DNA of 64,000 nt from Clostridium sp. OS1-26 (GCF_030915445.1 NZ_CP133264.1:2976001-3040000), one strand, 5' to 3'. Counted from the stretch's first letter, positions 17,109 to 26,467 are shown. The notes: generated from the sequence alone by a model not told the origin. Translations and numbers: made by a program.

Positions 17109-17636
17109 ATGAGTAATATGAAAGATTTATTTTTAATTGAGCCTAATAAAAAATATCAAAAGAGTTTTGAAAATTATGCTCTAACATATAGAAAAATAAA
17201 TGATGAACATTATTTTAATAAATATAAAAAAGCATTGGAAAATTTCCAAGAGTATTTAAACGACGTGCACAATTATTCCAAGGGAAATGACTTACCTCAA
17301 GGAACGGTTATAACTTCAACATTCTGGTTAATTAATAAAAAAGAAGTTGTAGGAGTAGTGAGAATTAGACACCAGGAGGTAGAATGTGCTGGTCATATAG
17401 GCTATGATATATCACCAGATTGTAGAAATAGAGGTTATGGTTTTCAGATTTTAAAATTGGCATTGGAAAAGGCTATAAAGATAGGAATAGAAGAAGTAAT
17501 ATTAACTTGTAATATAGACAATATAGCCTCAAAGAAAATTATAGAAAAGAACAACAGTAAATTATTAGGAACTATTTTTGATGAAGAGGAAAATGAATAT
17601 CTGTACAAATATAGTATCACATTAACAACTAACTAA
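17109..17636 (+). CDS. GNAT family N-acetyltransferase
   Basis: Cytoplasmic acetyltransferase of 175 residues. N-terminal helical half (ENYALTYRKINDEHYFNKYK), then the GNAT core: GVVRIRHQEVECAGHIGYDI, acetyl-CoA loop SPDCRNRGYGFQILKLALEKA, and ILTCNIDNIASKKIIEKNN (the common CxxxNxxSxxxxEKxG variant). Substrate unknown. Start at 17109 with AGGGGAA upstream; a second ATG three codons later is possible. Probably the second gene of a unit with the acylphosphatase. Confidence 0.85.
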   Translation: MSNMKDLFLIEPNKKYQKSFENYALTYRKINDEHYFNKYKKALENFQEYLNDVHNYSKGNDLPQGTVITSTFWLINKKEVVGVVRIRHQEVECAGHIGYDISPDCRNRGYGFQILKLALEKAIKIGIEEVILTCNIDNIASKKIIEKNNSKLLGTIFDEEENEYLYKYSITLTTN

Positions 17637-17695
17637 CTTTCTTTCACTGAAAATTCTTATGTTTTCTATAAAACTATTAAAATATATAAATATTA

Positions 17696-17704
17696 TGATA
17701 TAAT
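17696..17704 (+). promoter_or_regulatory. Orphan extended -10 promoter
   Basis: TGATATAAT with no gene directly behind it; the next start codon is over 330 bases away, beyond the R9 hairpin. Possibly left over from a lost gene. Confidence 0.35.
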
Positions 17705-17821
17705 TTATTTGAGATTCATACGGAAACATTAGAGAAAAGATTAGCTTCGTATACAGAGATAGATAGTATATAAACTTTATTTATATTAATTCATATCATT
17801 CTTAATCTAATGTTGCAACTA

Positions 17822-17880
17822 AAAAAACAAATAATTTTTCAGAACACTGTATTATTCAAAATGAATTTTACGGTGTTTTT
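17822..17880 (+). terminator. Intergenic repeat copy R9 (terminator part only)
   Basis: 5' box AAAAAACAAATAATTTT, then ACACTGTATTATTC (17844-17857) pairing with GAATTTTACGGTGT plus T5 (17863-17880). No boxA-like part follows. Confidence 0.75.
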
Positions 17881-18039
17881 ATTTAATGAAGTTAGTAAAA
17901 TATTTTTTAATCTGTGATGCAGATAATAGTATTATATATATTCACTCTTCTGTTAATACAATTTATCGTAAAACTTGAATAAATTTTACAAGAGGTGTAA
18001 TATTGTAGTAAATGATAAATTTGCAAAGGAAGGATTAAA

Positions 18040-19737
18040 ATGTCAAAAAAGTTTAAATTAGCACTATGCCTTGCTACGCTTATATTGATGATGCTTCTTT
18101 CCACAACTGTATTTGCATCTTCAACTACAAGATTATTTGGACAAGATAGGTATGAAACATCTTCTAAAATTGCATTAAATGGATGGGCTCATTCAGATTA
18201 TGCTATTTTAGCTTCAGGAGAAGATTATCCAGACGCTTTAAGTGCTACTCCCTTAGCTGGGAAATATAAAGCACCAATATTATTAACACAAAAGAATACA
18301 ATTCCTGCATCAACCTTAAGTACAATTCAACAGCTAGAAGTGAAAAATATAATTATAATAGGCGGCGTAGCTGTTATTTCTTCTAGTGTGGAAAATCAGT
18401 TAACTTCAAGTGGTATTAGGGTTACTAGATTGGCAGGAAAAGATAGATATGATACCAATATAAAGGTAGTAGAGCAGCTCGGCAGTGTAAGCCAAATAGT
18501 AGTGGTAACAGGAGAAGATTTTGCAGATGCACTCTCCATCGCTCCTATTGCTGTAAAAAATAATATGCCTATTATATTAGTACCAAATGATTCCATACCA
18601 GAAAAAGTTAAAAATTATATAAGTACTCAAAATATTAGCAGAACTTATGTAATAGGTAAAGGCAATTCAATTTTAGATGAAACTGGACTCCCATATGTAA
18701 CTAAAATAAATGGAAGTAATAAATATCAAAGGAATCTAGCCTGTATTAGCTACTTTAAAAAGGGTTTAGATTTTGGCACAATCTATCTTGCTTCTGGTGA
18801 AAATTTTGCAGATGGCCTTTCTGGTTCTATTCTAGCAGGTACTAATGGCAATCCATTATTTTTGGTTGGAAGTGATGTTACAAATGAAAAGAATTTATTG
18901 CAGTTAGTTGCCCCAAATGCAAATATAAAAATATTTGGTGGAACTGGAGTTGTACCTAATAGCACTGTAGATAATTTTGATAGTACAGAAAACACAACCA
19001 CTTCCGGTGCTATAAATACAACTACATCCAGCGCTATAGATACAACTACATCCGCCGCCATAGGGGTATCTACAGATCTACAAACTCCTACAAGACTTTC
19101 TGTCGTTGAAGTTACCAATAATTCAATTAGTATACAATGGACCCAAACAGCTGAAGAAGATTATTATATATATTATAGTACCGACAATGTAAATTTTAAA
19201 GCTGTTCGTGATGATAATGGGAACAAAATTAAATTTCCATGGAGGCCTTATTGTTCACTAAAGCTTATGAAAATTCCAGATAATACTACTGTGTATTTTA
19301 AGATTGCAGCGGTTAAGAATGGTATCCAATCCCAATTTAGTAATATAGTGAAAGCCTCAACTCAAAATTTAGTACAAAGAAAAGTTGATCGTTGGCAACA
19401 GGTGGGTTCAATTGAAATAACTTCTACTCAAATAAAGTGTAGTAACGATGGGAGAGTCGGATATTTAACTTATACAGTAACAGATATTAATGGATATGAT
19501 ATCACAAATTCCAATGTTCAGTTGGACGTCAGAAGTTCAATTGGAAGTGCCAGTTACAATAATGGAATAATTACCATCATATTTCCAGATGATGTTGAGT
19601 TTAAAACAATTCCTTCTGTAAAAGTAGAAATATACGGATTTAGAGATCTAGACCATGGAGTCACAGCCTACGGTGCTGCTACATTGTCTACTGCAGCACA
19701 GGATTATATCGTAAGTTTTTCTCCAATTAACCCATAA
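18040..19737 (+). CDS. Secreted CWB2 cell-wall protein 2 with FN3 and Ig-like domains
   Basis: Exported protein of 565 residues. Signal peptide 1-~26 (LALCLATLILMMLLSTTVFA); three CWB2 repeats ~30-310 (TRLFGQDRYETSSKIAL, TRLAGKDRYDTNIKVVEQL, KINGSNKYQRNLACI). A Thr/Ser-rich linker (~316-341, TTTSGAINTTTSSAI) is followed by a fibronectin type III domain (~348-441: TPTRLSVVEVTNNSISIQWT to YFKIAAVKNG) and a C-terminal Ig-like module (YTVTDINGYDITN). It is the most diverged of the five CWB2 proteins: its CWB2 region lacks the near-identical nucleotide blocks shared by the others, and its promoter region differs. AAGGAAGG precedes the ATG. Confidence 0.92.
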   Translation: MSKKFKLALCLATLILMMLLSTTVFASSTTRLFGQDRYETSSKIALNGWAHSDYAILASGEDYPDALSATPLAGKYKAPILLTQKNTIPASTLSTIQQLEVKNIIIIGGVAVISSSVENQLTSSGIRVTRLAGKDRYDTNIKVVEQLGSVSQIVVVTGEDFADALSIAPIAVKNNMPIILVPNDSIPEKVKNYISTQNISRTYVIGKGNSILDETGLPYVTKINGSNKYQRNLACISYFKKGLDFGTIYLASGENFADGLSGSILAGTNGNPLFLVGSDVTNEKNLLQLVAPNANIKIFGGTGVVPNSTVDNFDSTENTTTSGAINTTTSSAIDTTTSAAIGVSTDLQTPTRLSVVEVTNNSISIQWTQTAEEDYYIYYSTDNVNFKAVRDDNGNKIKFPWRPYCSLKLMKIPDNTTVYFKIAAVKNGIQSQFSNIVKASTQNLVQRKVDRWQQVGSIEITSTQIKCSNDGRVGYLTYTVTDINGYDITNSNVQLDVRSSIGSASYNNGIITIIFPDDVEFKTIPSVKVEIYGFRDLDHGVTAYGAATLSTAAQDYIVSFSPINP

Positions 19738-19845
19738 ATGATTAAAGAGCCTTGAATGACTCATTTGGCTATATTTTAGGGAGTATAAAATGCAATAATT
19801 TCGATAAAAGATTACATTCATAATGTTCTTATTTACTAACTTAAC

Positions 19846-19942
19846 TATAAAAATCAAATAATCTACTGGAACACCGCAATATTCATGTTCGAATTTTGGG
19901 GTGTTCTTTAGTTATTTTTTGAAAACTGATCAATGCAGTATT
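19846..19942 (+). repeat. Intergenic repeat copy R10 (internally deleted)
   Basis: ACACCGCAATATTC (19871-19884) pairs with GAATTTTGGGGTGTTC (19891 on). After only a few bases come TTTTTTGAAAACTG and a distal arm GATCAATGCAGTATT (19928-19942). The spacer between hairpin and distal arm has been lost. Confidence 0.7.
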
Positions 19943-20043
19943 TAAAAGCAAAATGTTTAATATGTTATTGTATTATATTAGTATGTATATATCAAATATA
20001 CATAATTGTATATCGATAGAAATTTAGAATAATAATAATAAAA

Positions 20044-20072
20044 TTAACATAAGTTTAGATTTATGGTAAAAT
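20044..20072 (+). promoter_or_regulatory. Promoter of CWB2 gene 3
   Basis: TTAACA, 17 bases, TAAAAT, near-identical to the promoter at 13559, with the same GGAAAGAGGTGTTAC leader. Confidence 0.65.
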
Positions 20073-20094
20073 GTTCATGGAAAGAGGTGTTACT

Positions 20095-22857
20095 ATGATT
20101 GAAAAAAAAGCAAAACTATCATTTATTCTAGCGATATTAATTTTATTTCTAGGATTCTCTCCGAATGCCTTTGCGGCACAGGGTGGCCCTATTCCCGAGT
20201 CCATTCAAATTAATGGTGATCGTTTAAAAATGACTGGTTCAAACACGGGAACATTTCATTATCAAATATCAGATATACAGGGTAAAGACATAACCAGTAA
20301 AATCCCAGCTTCTGATATAAGTGTAGATGCAATTGTGGATCGGAATCCTGCAGATGGAAGTGGCGAAAGGGCTAAAGTGAGCTTAGATCCATCAACAGGA
20401 ACATGTACATTGACATATGATTTTTCTAACTCTAAACGCGTTGAAGTTACTTTTATGTATAGTAAATTGTACGTAAGTGGCGCTGCTTATAGAGCTGTAG
20501 GAAATAGTGGGACCTTCTATATTGGTGAGAAACAGGACCCATATATGAATGAAATTTATCAAATTAATTTTACTTCAGATTATTTGACAAAGACCGGAGC
20601 AAACACAGCCACTTTTCGCTACAAGTTATCTAATGGATTTCAAGAGATTACTAAAAATATTCCAGCTTCTCAGCTATCTGCATTTACATCTATAGATTCA
20701 AAAGTAGTTTTAGATCCATCAACAGGGACAGGCACTATAACATTTAATTCTCCTGATACCGATAAGCCAATTAAACTTACATTAACAGATAAAGCAAAAG
20801 GAACAACTAGAGTATTAAATACATTAGGCTTAACACAAAACCCAGTTAGAAAAGTAGCAGCATCGGAAATTTGCAGAATGAATTTTCTTTCAAGTGATCT
20901 AATAAAAACTGGTAAAGATACAGCTACATTCAATTATAAAATATTAGATCATTATTATAATAATATTACAAGCAAAATTTCAGTAACTGATATTGACGCA
21001 ACTGCATTGGTAGGTTCATCAAAAGCCCAAATAAGCTTGAATCCATCAACAGGCACAGGTACAGTAACCTATAATTTTTCTAATATTGATGCCAAAGCTA
21101 TGATTAGATTAATACACAAAACAGGTGTTGAAGCATCTGGAGTATTAAATATAGTAAATTCTGAATCTGAAAATAATAAGGATGACAATAGCAATAATTT
21201 AGAAGTAGCTAGAATTGTTTTGACTCCTGCTAATACTCCTGATGAAACTCCTACTGGAATGATGAGTGCAGAATTAGCTTACCAAATATTAAACAAGTAT
21301 GGTAAAGATATTACATTAGATATTCCAGTTTCTCAAATAGCCTTAAGTTCATCTATAAACTCACAGCTGTCTTTCACACCGAAAGAAAGGATATGTGGGT
21401 TAATTTATAAAGTTAACGGCACTGATAGAACAATCATTGTTTCATTATCGGACAAGTTAACTGGAGTAAAAGCAGCTTTAAATATAGGAGATTCGCCGAC
21501 GGCTAAAGATACTTCAACACCGTCAACGACAAGTTCTTCAATAACTAATACAAATACGCCAAATACAAATACTTCGACAGGAAGTGCTATAACTATCAAA
21601 AGGTTGTGTGGAGCTGACAGATATGCAACTTCTGCGGCAGTTGCATTAAGTGGATGGACTCAATCAGATTATGCAATTTTGGCTAGTGGAGAAAATTTCC
21701 CTGATGCTATAAGTGCTGCACCACTGGCTAAGAAATATAATGCACCAATACTTCTAACTGGGGCCGATTCTATACCTGAGGAAACTTTAAATGCAATTCA
21801 GCAGTTAAAAGTTAAGAATATTATTATTGTTGGAGGTACAGGAAGTGTTTCGTCAAAAGTTGAGCAAAAGTTGACTTCTTCTGGCTTAGTGGTAACAAGA
21901 ATATTTGGGCAAGATCGTTATGAAACCTGTATAAAAATAGCTGAACAGTTAGACAATGTAACTGAAATTGCAGTTGTTACAGGTGAAAGCTTTCCTGATG
22001 CTTTATCAATATCACCTATAGCTGTAAAAAGAAATATGCCTATTATATTAGTTAGTCATAATGAAATTCCAAGTGTGGTAAAAGACTATATTAACAGTCA
22101 CAAATTGACTACAACCTATGTTATTGGCTCAGGAACATCATTAAATAATGCAGTGCTCAAGGGACTGTCTAATATAGAATTAGTAACAGGAAATGACGAA
22201 TATCAAGTAAATCTAAATATTATAGATAAATTCAAGAGCGACCTAAATCTAGGTACAATATATGTAGCTTCAGGTGAAGGTTTTGCAGATGCTTTAAGTG
22301 GTTCTATTTTAGCGGGCAAAAATTCTAATCCATTACTTTTAGTTGGAAATGATCCAAGCATTGAAAAAAATTATTTTGCTAATAATTCTATTAATATATC
22401 CAATATTAATGTATTAGGTGGTATAGGAGCAGTTCCAGATGAAGTTATTAATGCCTTTATTAAAACATCAACAACTACGACTCCTTCATCGATTTCAACT
22501 CCTTCATCTACGCCATCTACTCCAACAACAGATAAAGATGTAAGTCAAAGTCCAAGAGTCAATAAAATAAAGATAATGTCAAAAAATCTAGGTGTACCTA
22601 GTTCTCACTCAGATGAAAATGGATATGCAACATTTAAAGTATATGATCAAAATGGGAATGATGTTACACTTTCACCACTTGCTAAAAATATAAAGTTTTC
22701 ATGTGACGTTGGTACAGTTTCAATAACGAATGATCTAATTACAGTAGTACCTAATAAGGGTGTTGACTTAGCGACATTAAAGTCAGTGTCAATAACAGGT
22801 ACTGATCCAACCACAGGAGTTTCAACAAGTGCTACATTAACGGTTTGGTCATACTAA
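20095..22857 (+). CDS. Secreted CWB2 cell-wall protein 3, Ig-like repeats on both sides of CWB2
   Basis: Exported protein of 920 residues. Signal peptide 1-~29 (LSFILAILILFLGFSPNAFA). Four Ig-like modules occupy ~31-465 (starting near IQINGDRLKMTGSNTGTFHY, INFTSDYLTKTGANTATFRY, MNFLSSDLIKTGKDTATFNY, and a weaker fourth at ARIVLTPAN). A Thr/Ser linker leads to three CWB2 repeats at ~500-790 (KRLCGADRYATSAAVAL: Cys replaces the usual Ser), a short Ser/Thr/Pro linker and one more Ig-like module to the end. So the CWB2 block is internal, unlike proteins 1, 2 and 4. Start at ATG 20095 with GGAAAGAGGTG. The N-terminal half is close to protein 5. Confidence 0.93.
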   Translation: MIEKKAKLSFILAILILFLGFSPNAFAAQGGPIPESIQINGDRLKMTGSNTGTFHYQISDIQGKDITSKIPASDISVDAIVDRNPADGSGERAKVSLDPSTGTCTLTYDFSNSKRVEVTFMYSKLYVSGAAYRAVGNSGTFYIGEKQDPYMNEIYQINFTSDYLTKTGANTATFRYKLSNGFQEITKNIPASQLSAFTSIDSKVVLDPSTGTGTITFNSPDTDKPIKLTLTDKAKGTTRVLNTLGLTQNPVRKVAASEICRMNFLSSDLIKTGKDTATFNYKILDHYYNNITSKISVTDIDATALVGSSKAQISLNPSTGTGTVTYNFSNIDAKAMIRLIHKTGVEASGVLNIVNSESENNKDDNSNNLEVARIVLTPANTPDETPTGMMSAELAYQILNKYGKDITLDIPVSQIALSSSINSQLSFTPKERICGLIYKVNGTDRTIIVSLSDKLTGVKAALNIGDSPTAKDTSTPSTTSSSITNTNTPNTNTSTGSAITIKRLCGADRYATSAAVALSGWTQSDYAILASGENFPDAISAAPLAKKYNAPILLTGADSIPEETLNAIQQLKVKNIIIVGGTGSVSSKVEQKLTSSGLVVTRIFGQDRYETCIKIAEQLDNVTEIAVVTGESFPDALSISPIAVKRNMPIILVSHNEIPSVVKDYINSHKLTTTYVIGSGTSLNNAVLKGLSNIELVTGNDEYQVNLNIIDKFKSDLNLGTIYVASGEGFADALSGSILAGKNSNPLLLVGNDPSIEKNYFANNSINISNINVLGGIGAVPDEVINAFIKTSTTTTPSSISTPSSTPSTPTTDKDVSQSPRVNKIKIMSKNLGVPSSHSDENGYATFKVYDQNGNDVTLSPLAKNIKFSCDVGTVSITNDLITVVPNKGVDLATLKSVSITGTDPTTGVSTSATLTVWSY

Positions 22858-22924
22858 CAAATTAGTTATTAGTATTGTGATAAAATTTCATACATCGTAG
22901 CTTTAATGATATTGACATTAAGAA

Positions 22925-22976
22925 AAACATTTTATTAAAATACCGTATTATTCAGATGAATTTTACGGTATTTTTA
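22925..22976 (+). terminator. Intergenic repeat copy R11 (terminator part only)
   Basis: ATACCGTATTATTC (22940-22953) and GAATTTTACGGTATTTTT (22958-22975). The repeat is cut directly after the T tract and joined to an acylphosphatase gene fragment. Confidence 0.8.
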
Positions 22977-22978
22977 CG

Positions 22979-23063
22979 TTCAAGCAGTATAACCAGAAAA
23001 AAAGTTACTTTTTCTGGAAGAGTACAAAAAGTAGGATTTCGCTTGGAAATACATTGTATTTAA
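22979..23063 (+). pseudogene. Acylphosphatase gene fragment
   Basis: About 85 bases nearly identical to the acylphosphatase gene (16751-16836). It encodes SSSITRKKVTFSGRVQKVGF with the phosphate-binding loop, then an in-frame TAA where the intact gene continues. It has no start codon and begins right at the edge of repeat R11. It therefore marks a recombination joint. Confidence 0.8.
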
Positions 23064-23142
23064 GAGTCGGCTCAATTATTCACAAATTATTGCTCTAGTG
23101 AATAACCTATTAATATAGCTATTTAATTGTTGGAGGTTGTCA

Positions 23143-23955
23143 ATGGGTTACTATATTAAAGTAGAACCTAATGTAAAAATTTATGTAGAGGATCTTAATC
23201 CTGAGGGCAATAAGACAATCTTGTTTCTACACGGTTGGCCTGGAAGCCATAAGCTATTTGAATATCAATTTGATCAGCTCCCGAAGATGGGATATAGGTG
23301 CGTCGGAATAGATACAAGAGGATTCGGTAATTCAGATAAGCCTTGGACTGGCTACGGCTACGATAGATTGTCAGATGATGTTAGGTGTGTGGTTGAAGCA
23401 CTCAAATTACATGACTTTACACTTGCAGGACATTCAACTGGAGGAGCTATGGCTATTCGATACATGGCCCGCCATAAAGGTCATGGAGTATCTAAACTTG
23501 CTCTTATTGATGCAGCAGCTCCTAGTCTTATCAAGCGTCCCAATTTCCCATATGGTTTAGAAAAAGAAGATGTAATCAAAATTATTAACGGAACATATAC
23601 TGATCGTCCTAAAATGCTGAGAGATTTCGCCGACACATTTTTCTTTCAGTATATAACTGAATCATTCTCAGATTGGTTCTTTCAATTGGGATTACAGGCA
23701 GCCGGCTGGGCAACTGCGGCCATTGCAAATACTTGGATAAATGAAGTACTGTTTTTTGATCTAGAAACAATAAATGTTCCAACTTTAATTATTCATGGTA
23801 TTCATGATAAGGTTGTTCCATTTGAGCTCGGTGAAATACAAAACAAAATGATTAAACATTCAAAACTTGTACCATTTAAATACAGCGGTCATGCGTCCTT
23901 CTATGACCAGCGTGATAAATTTAACAAGGAACTGGTGAAATTTATTGAAGAGTAA
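23143..23955 (+). CDS. Alpha/beta hydrolase, copy 2
   Basis: Paralogue of the hydrolase at 12393, 270 residues and collinear throughout. FLHGWPGSHKLFEYQFDQLP is the oxyanion region, LAGHSTGGAMAIRYMA the nucleophile elbow, IHGIHDKVVPFELG the acid region and YSGHASFYDQR the base region. Differences between copies are spread over the cap domain (the segment between the nucleophile and the acid), so substrate range may differ. Start at ATG 23143 with TTGGAGG upstream. The similarity continues past the stop codon into repeat R12, matching the region after copy 1. Confidence 0.9.
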   Translation: MGYYIKVEPNVKIYVEDLNPEGNKTILFLHGWPGSHKLFEYQFDQLPKMGYRCVGIDTRGFGNSDKPWTGYGYDRLSDDVRCVVEALKLHDFTLAGHSTGGAMAIRYMARHKGHGVSKLALIDAAAPSLIKRPNFPYGLEKEDVIKIINGTYTDRPKMLRDFADTFFFQYITESFSDWFFQLGLQAAGWATAAIANTWINEVLFFDLETINVPTLIIHGIHDKVVPFELGEIQNKMIKHSKLVPFKYSGHASFYDQRDKFNKELVKFIEE

Positions 23956-23991
23956 AGTTTTTGCAATGTAGAGTGTCTTAATAAAAATATT

Positions 23992-24055
23992 AAAAACGAA
24001 TAATTAATTTAAATACCGTATTATTCAGAAGAAGCGAATTTTACGGTGTTTTTAT
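23992..24055 (+). terminator. Intergenic repeat copy R12 (terminator part only)
   Basis: 5' box AAAAACGAATAATTAATTT, AATACCGTATTATTC (24012-24026) pairing with GAATTTTACGGTGTTTTT (24036-24053). Confidence 0.8.
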
Positions 24056-24168
24056 GCTGCAATTTACAAAATGCCAATCTCCTTTATTTTTACTGGTAAA
24101 AATTATATAATTAAATTGGTAGTCTAATACCAGATTAATAGATTTTTATGGCAAAAAGGGGGAGGAAC

Positions 24169-24687
24169 ATGAAGCATATTGAAGAAAAATCTGATCTTAT
24201 AAATATAAGGAATACTAAAGAAGATGATTTGGATTTTGTAATCGCTTCGGAAGGAGAACCTGGCAATGCACAATATGTTGATCAATGGACGAAGGAACAG
24301 CATAGAAATGCATTAAGTCAGGATGATATTTTACATTTAATTGTTGAAGAGAAAACTACCAATAAACCTGTTGGATATTTAATTATAGCAGGACTTACAA
24401 ACCCACATAGGAATATTGAATTTAAGAGAGTTGTGATATCGGACAAAGGTAAGGGTTTTGGAAGGGAAACTTTAAAATTAGTTAAAAAAATAGCTTTTGA
24501 GCAGTTGAATGCACATAGACTATGGCTTGATGTTAGATATAAAAATCATGGAGCACAAAACCTTTATAAATCTGAAGGGTTTATTGAAGAAGGTACCTTA
24601 AGAGAATGTATTTTATATAATGGAAACTATGAATCAATAATTATAATGTCAGTTCTAAAAAATGAGTATACTAGTAAGCTTAATTAA
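24169..24687 (+). CDS. GNAT family N-acetyltransferase (RimJ/RimL-like)
   Basis: Cytoplasmic acetyltransferase of 172 residues. INIRNTKEDDLDFVIASEGE is the N-terminal strand-helix, FKRVVISDKGKGFGRETLKL the acetyl-CoA loop, and HRLWLDVRYKNHGAQNLYKSEGF with EEGTLRECILYNGNYESIIIMS the typical RimJ/RimL-like C-terminal half. Start at ATG 24169 with GGGGGAGG upstream. The sequence CCTTTATTT-T-ACTGGTAAAAATTATAT before this gene recurs before the next gene (24760), showing local duplication of the leader. Confidence 0.85.
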   Translation: MKHIEEKSDLINIRNTKEDDLDFVIASEGEPGNAQYVDQWTKEQHRNALSQDDILHLIVEEKTTNKPVGYLIIAGLTNPHRNIEFKRVVISDKGKGFGRETLKLVKKIAFEQLNAHRLWLDVRYKNHGAQNLYKSEGFIEEGTLRECILYNGNYESIIIMSVLKNEYTSKLN

Positions 24688-24849
24688 TAATTTTATATAT
24701 TGCAAGTCAGCCAAAGCCTGCATCTCTAATAGATACAGGCTCTCATTCTATGATAGAATTCCTTTATTTGTATTGGTAAAAATTATATGATTAAATTATT
24801 AATTAACGACAAACTGGTGATATACTGAATTTCAGGATGGGGGATGAAA

Positions 24850-25167
24850 ATGGATTTATCAGACATTCAAGATATAGTAAATAAATTCACTAAAGATAGG
24901 AACATGAATTCAAATGTTAATGTTAGAATGATTGATTTAACATCAGAAGTAGGAGAACTATCAAAGGAGGTTTTAAAAGGAACTAACTATGGCAGTAAAC
25001 AATTTGAGAAAACCACAGAATGGAACAGTGAAATTGGAGATGTGTTATTCTCTCTTATTTGTATAGCAAATGAAACTGACACTAATTTGGAAGATTGCCT
25101 AAACTTTGTTCTTGATAAATATGAAAAAAGGTTTGTCAGTAAAGGGGATTTAGGCTCTGAAAGATAA
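24850..25167 (+). CDS. MazG-like nucleotide pyrophosphohydrolase
   Basis: Predicted all-alpha NTP pyrophosphohydrolase of about 105 residues, acting as a house-cleaning or ppGpp-modulating enzyme in related bacteria. The metal-binding motif is visible: EVGELSKEVLKG followed by EIGDVLFSLICIANE. Length fits the single-domain MazG-like family. I start at ATG 24850 because GGGGG lies six bases upstream; the ATG at 24844 is too close to it. The YczE-like membrane gene follows after 24 bases, probably in one operon. Confidence 0.8.
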   Translation: MDLSDIQDIVNKFTKDRNMNSNVNVRMIDLTSEVGELSKEVLKGTNYGSKQFEKTTEWNSEIGDVLFSLICIANETDTNLEDCLNFVLDKYEKRFVSKGDLGSER

Positions 25168-25191
25168 CTTTACAATTTATTAGGAGGAATT

Positions 25192-25893
25192 TTGAATGGA
25201 GAGAATAGTGTTCGAAAAATGAGAAATATGAAAACAACCAAAGAGTATATAAAACGTTATTTATTATTAATTGTTGGTTTGTTCATCATAGCCATCGGAA
25301 TTGCTTTGTCAACAAAAGCTAGATTAGGTACAACCCCTATTTTAAGTGTACCATTAGTGCTAAGTCTAGGTCTACCATGGTCCATGGGTAAAATCACTAT
25401 TGCCATGCATGTGGTTTTTGTTGCTTTGCAAATCATAATTTTACGACGAGAGTATGAGCTTTTTCAATTATTGCAACTTGTTGTAGCATTTCTTTTTGGA
25501 TATTTTACAGATTTTACATTGTATCTTCTATCTGGACTGCAAATTCATAGTTACCTTGTACAGTGGCTTCTTTGTATTGTTAGCATATTTGTAGTTGCAT
25601 TAGGTGTATTTTTGGAAGTAAAAGCTAATGTTGTAATGCTGGCTGGTGAAGGCTTAGTGAAAGCTATTGCTCAAAAGACAAATGAGGATTTCGGAAAAAT
25701 AAAAATGTACTTTGATAGTGCATTGGTTATTGTTAGTGTCATTGTATCCTTATATATGTTTCATAAATTAAATGGTGTCCGTGAAGGTACAATTGCATCA
25801 TCACTATTAGTTGGAAATGCTGTAAGCTATTATAATAAAAAGTTGAACTTCGTAGGACAATGGTTGCAGGAGAAAAAAACAGAAAATGAATAA
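25192..25893 (+). CDS. YczE/YitT-type integral membrane protein (DUF6198-like)
   Basis: Polytopic membrane protein of about 233 residues with five to six helices (LLLIVGLFIIAIGIALST, VVFVALQIIILR, LLCIVSIFVVALGVFLEV and others). Family markers are IGIALSTKARLGTTPILSVP and VKANVVMLAGEGLVKAIA. Function unknown; relatives are membrane components of unclear transport role. The likely start is TTG at 25192 with AGGAGG upstream; later ATGs at 25219 and 25228 lack a site. Confidence 0.8.
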   Translation: MNGENSVRKMRNMKTTKEYIKRYLLLIVGLFIIAIGIALSTKARLGTTPILSVPLVLSLGLPWSMGKITIAMHVVFVALQIIILRREYELFQLLQLVVAFLFGYFTDFTLYLLSGLQIHSYLVQWLLCIVSIFVVALGVFLEVKANVVMLAGEGLVKAIAQKTNEDFGKIKMYFDSALVIVSVIVSLYMFHKLNGVREGTIASSLLVGNAVSYYNKKLNFVGQWLQEKKTENE

Positions 25894-25956
25894 CTAATAC
25901 ATGATTCGTGACATTCGTTGTATAATACACATTAATAATTCAAAGGAGTGATTAAA

Positions 25957-26043
25957 GTGAATATAATAGAAACAAAAAGATTGATACTTAAAGAGTATTC
26001 CTTTAATATTGCCAATGATGAAGTTTGTTTTTATCTTAGTTAG
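25957..26043 (+). pseudogene. GNAT acetyltransferase, truncated to first ~28 codons
   Basis: GTG start with AAAGGAG upstream, reading (M)NIIETKRLILKEYSFNIAN, the standard beginning of RimJ/RimL-type acetyltransferases, then a stop after 28 codons. The rest of the gene is missing; the YciI gene follows 12 bases later and probably uses the same leader. Confidence 0.65.
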
Positions 26044-26055
26044 GAGGGAAAATAA

Positions 26056-26331
26056 ATGACATATGTTTATTTAATGAACAATCAGAAGCCGATAAATTCT
26101 GATATAATTAAGAGCCATGTAGAATACTTAAAAGAGTTAAAGGCACAGGGCAAACTTGTGCTTTGCGGGCCATTTACAGATTATCCTGGAGGAATAGTTA
26201 TAATCTCTGCAGAAAGTATTATAGAAGCAGCGAAAATTGCAGAATCCGACCCCTTTATTGCATCAGGTTGCAAAACTTTTGAAATTAGAACGCTTGAATT
26301 GGCAAATGAAGAGAATAATTATCTGCTTTGA
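26056..26331 (+). CDS. YciI-family protein
   Basis: Small cytoplasmic protein of 91 residues with the ferredoxin-like fold of the YciI/YCII domain. Conserved features: opening YVYLMNNQKP, the His in IKSHVEYLKELKAQGKL, CGPFTDYPGGIVIISAES and DPFIASG. Related proteins include dehalogenase-like enzymes with a His-Asp pair, but the general function is unknown. TAGGAGGG precedes the ATG. Confidence 0.88.
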   Translation: MTYVYLMNNQKPINSDIIKSHVEYLKELKAQGKLVLCGPFTDYPGGIVIISAESIIEAAKIAESDPFIASGCKTFEIRTLELANEENNYLL

Positions 26332-26374
26332 CAAGAATAGTACAATGTCCTATATATAGCAAATCAAAATAGTA

Positions 26375-26428
26375 AGAGAGGGCGACATAACTTAGGAAAA
26401 TGCTCCTTAGCTTATGCCGACCCTTTCT
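26375..26428. terminator. Hairpin between convergent genes
   Basis: AGAGAGGGCGACATAACTTAGGA pairs well with TCCTTAGCTTATGCCGACCCTTTCT over more than 20 bases with one or two bulges. It lies midway between the YciI gene and the convergent amidase-like lipoprotein gene, so it may end both transcripts. Confidence 0.6.
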
Positions 26429-26467
26429 AATGTTGTTTAAAACAGATAATATATTGAAAGGAATAGC

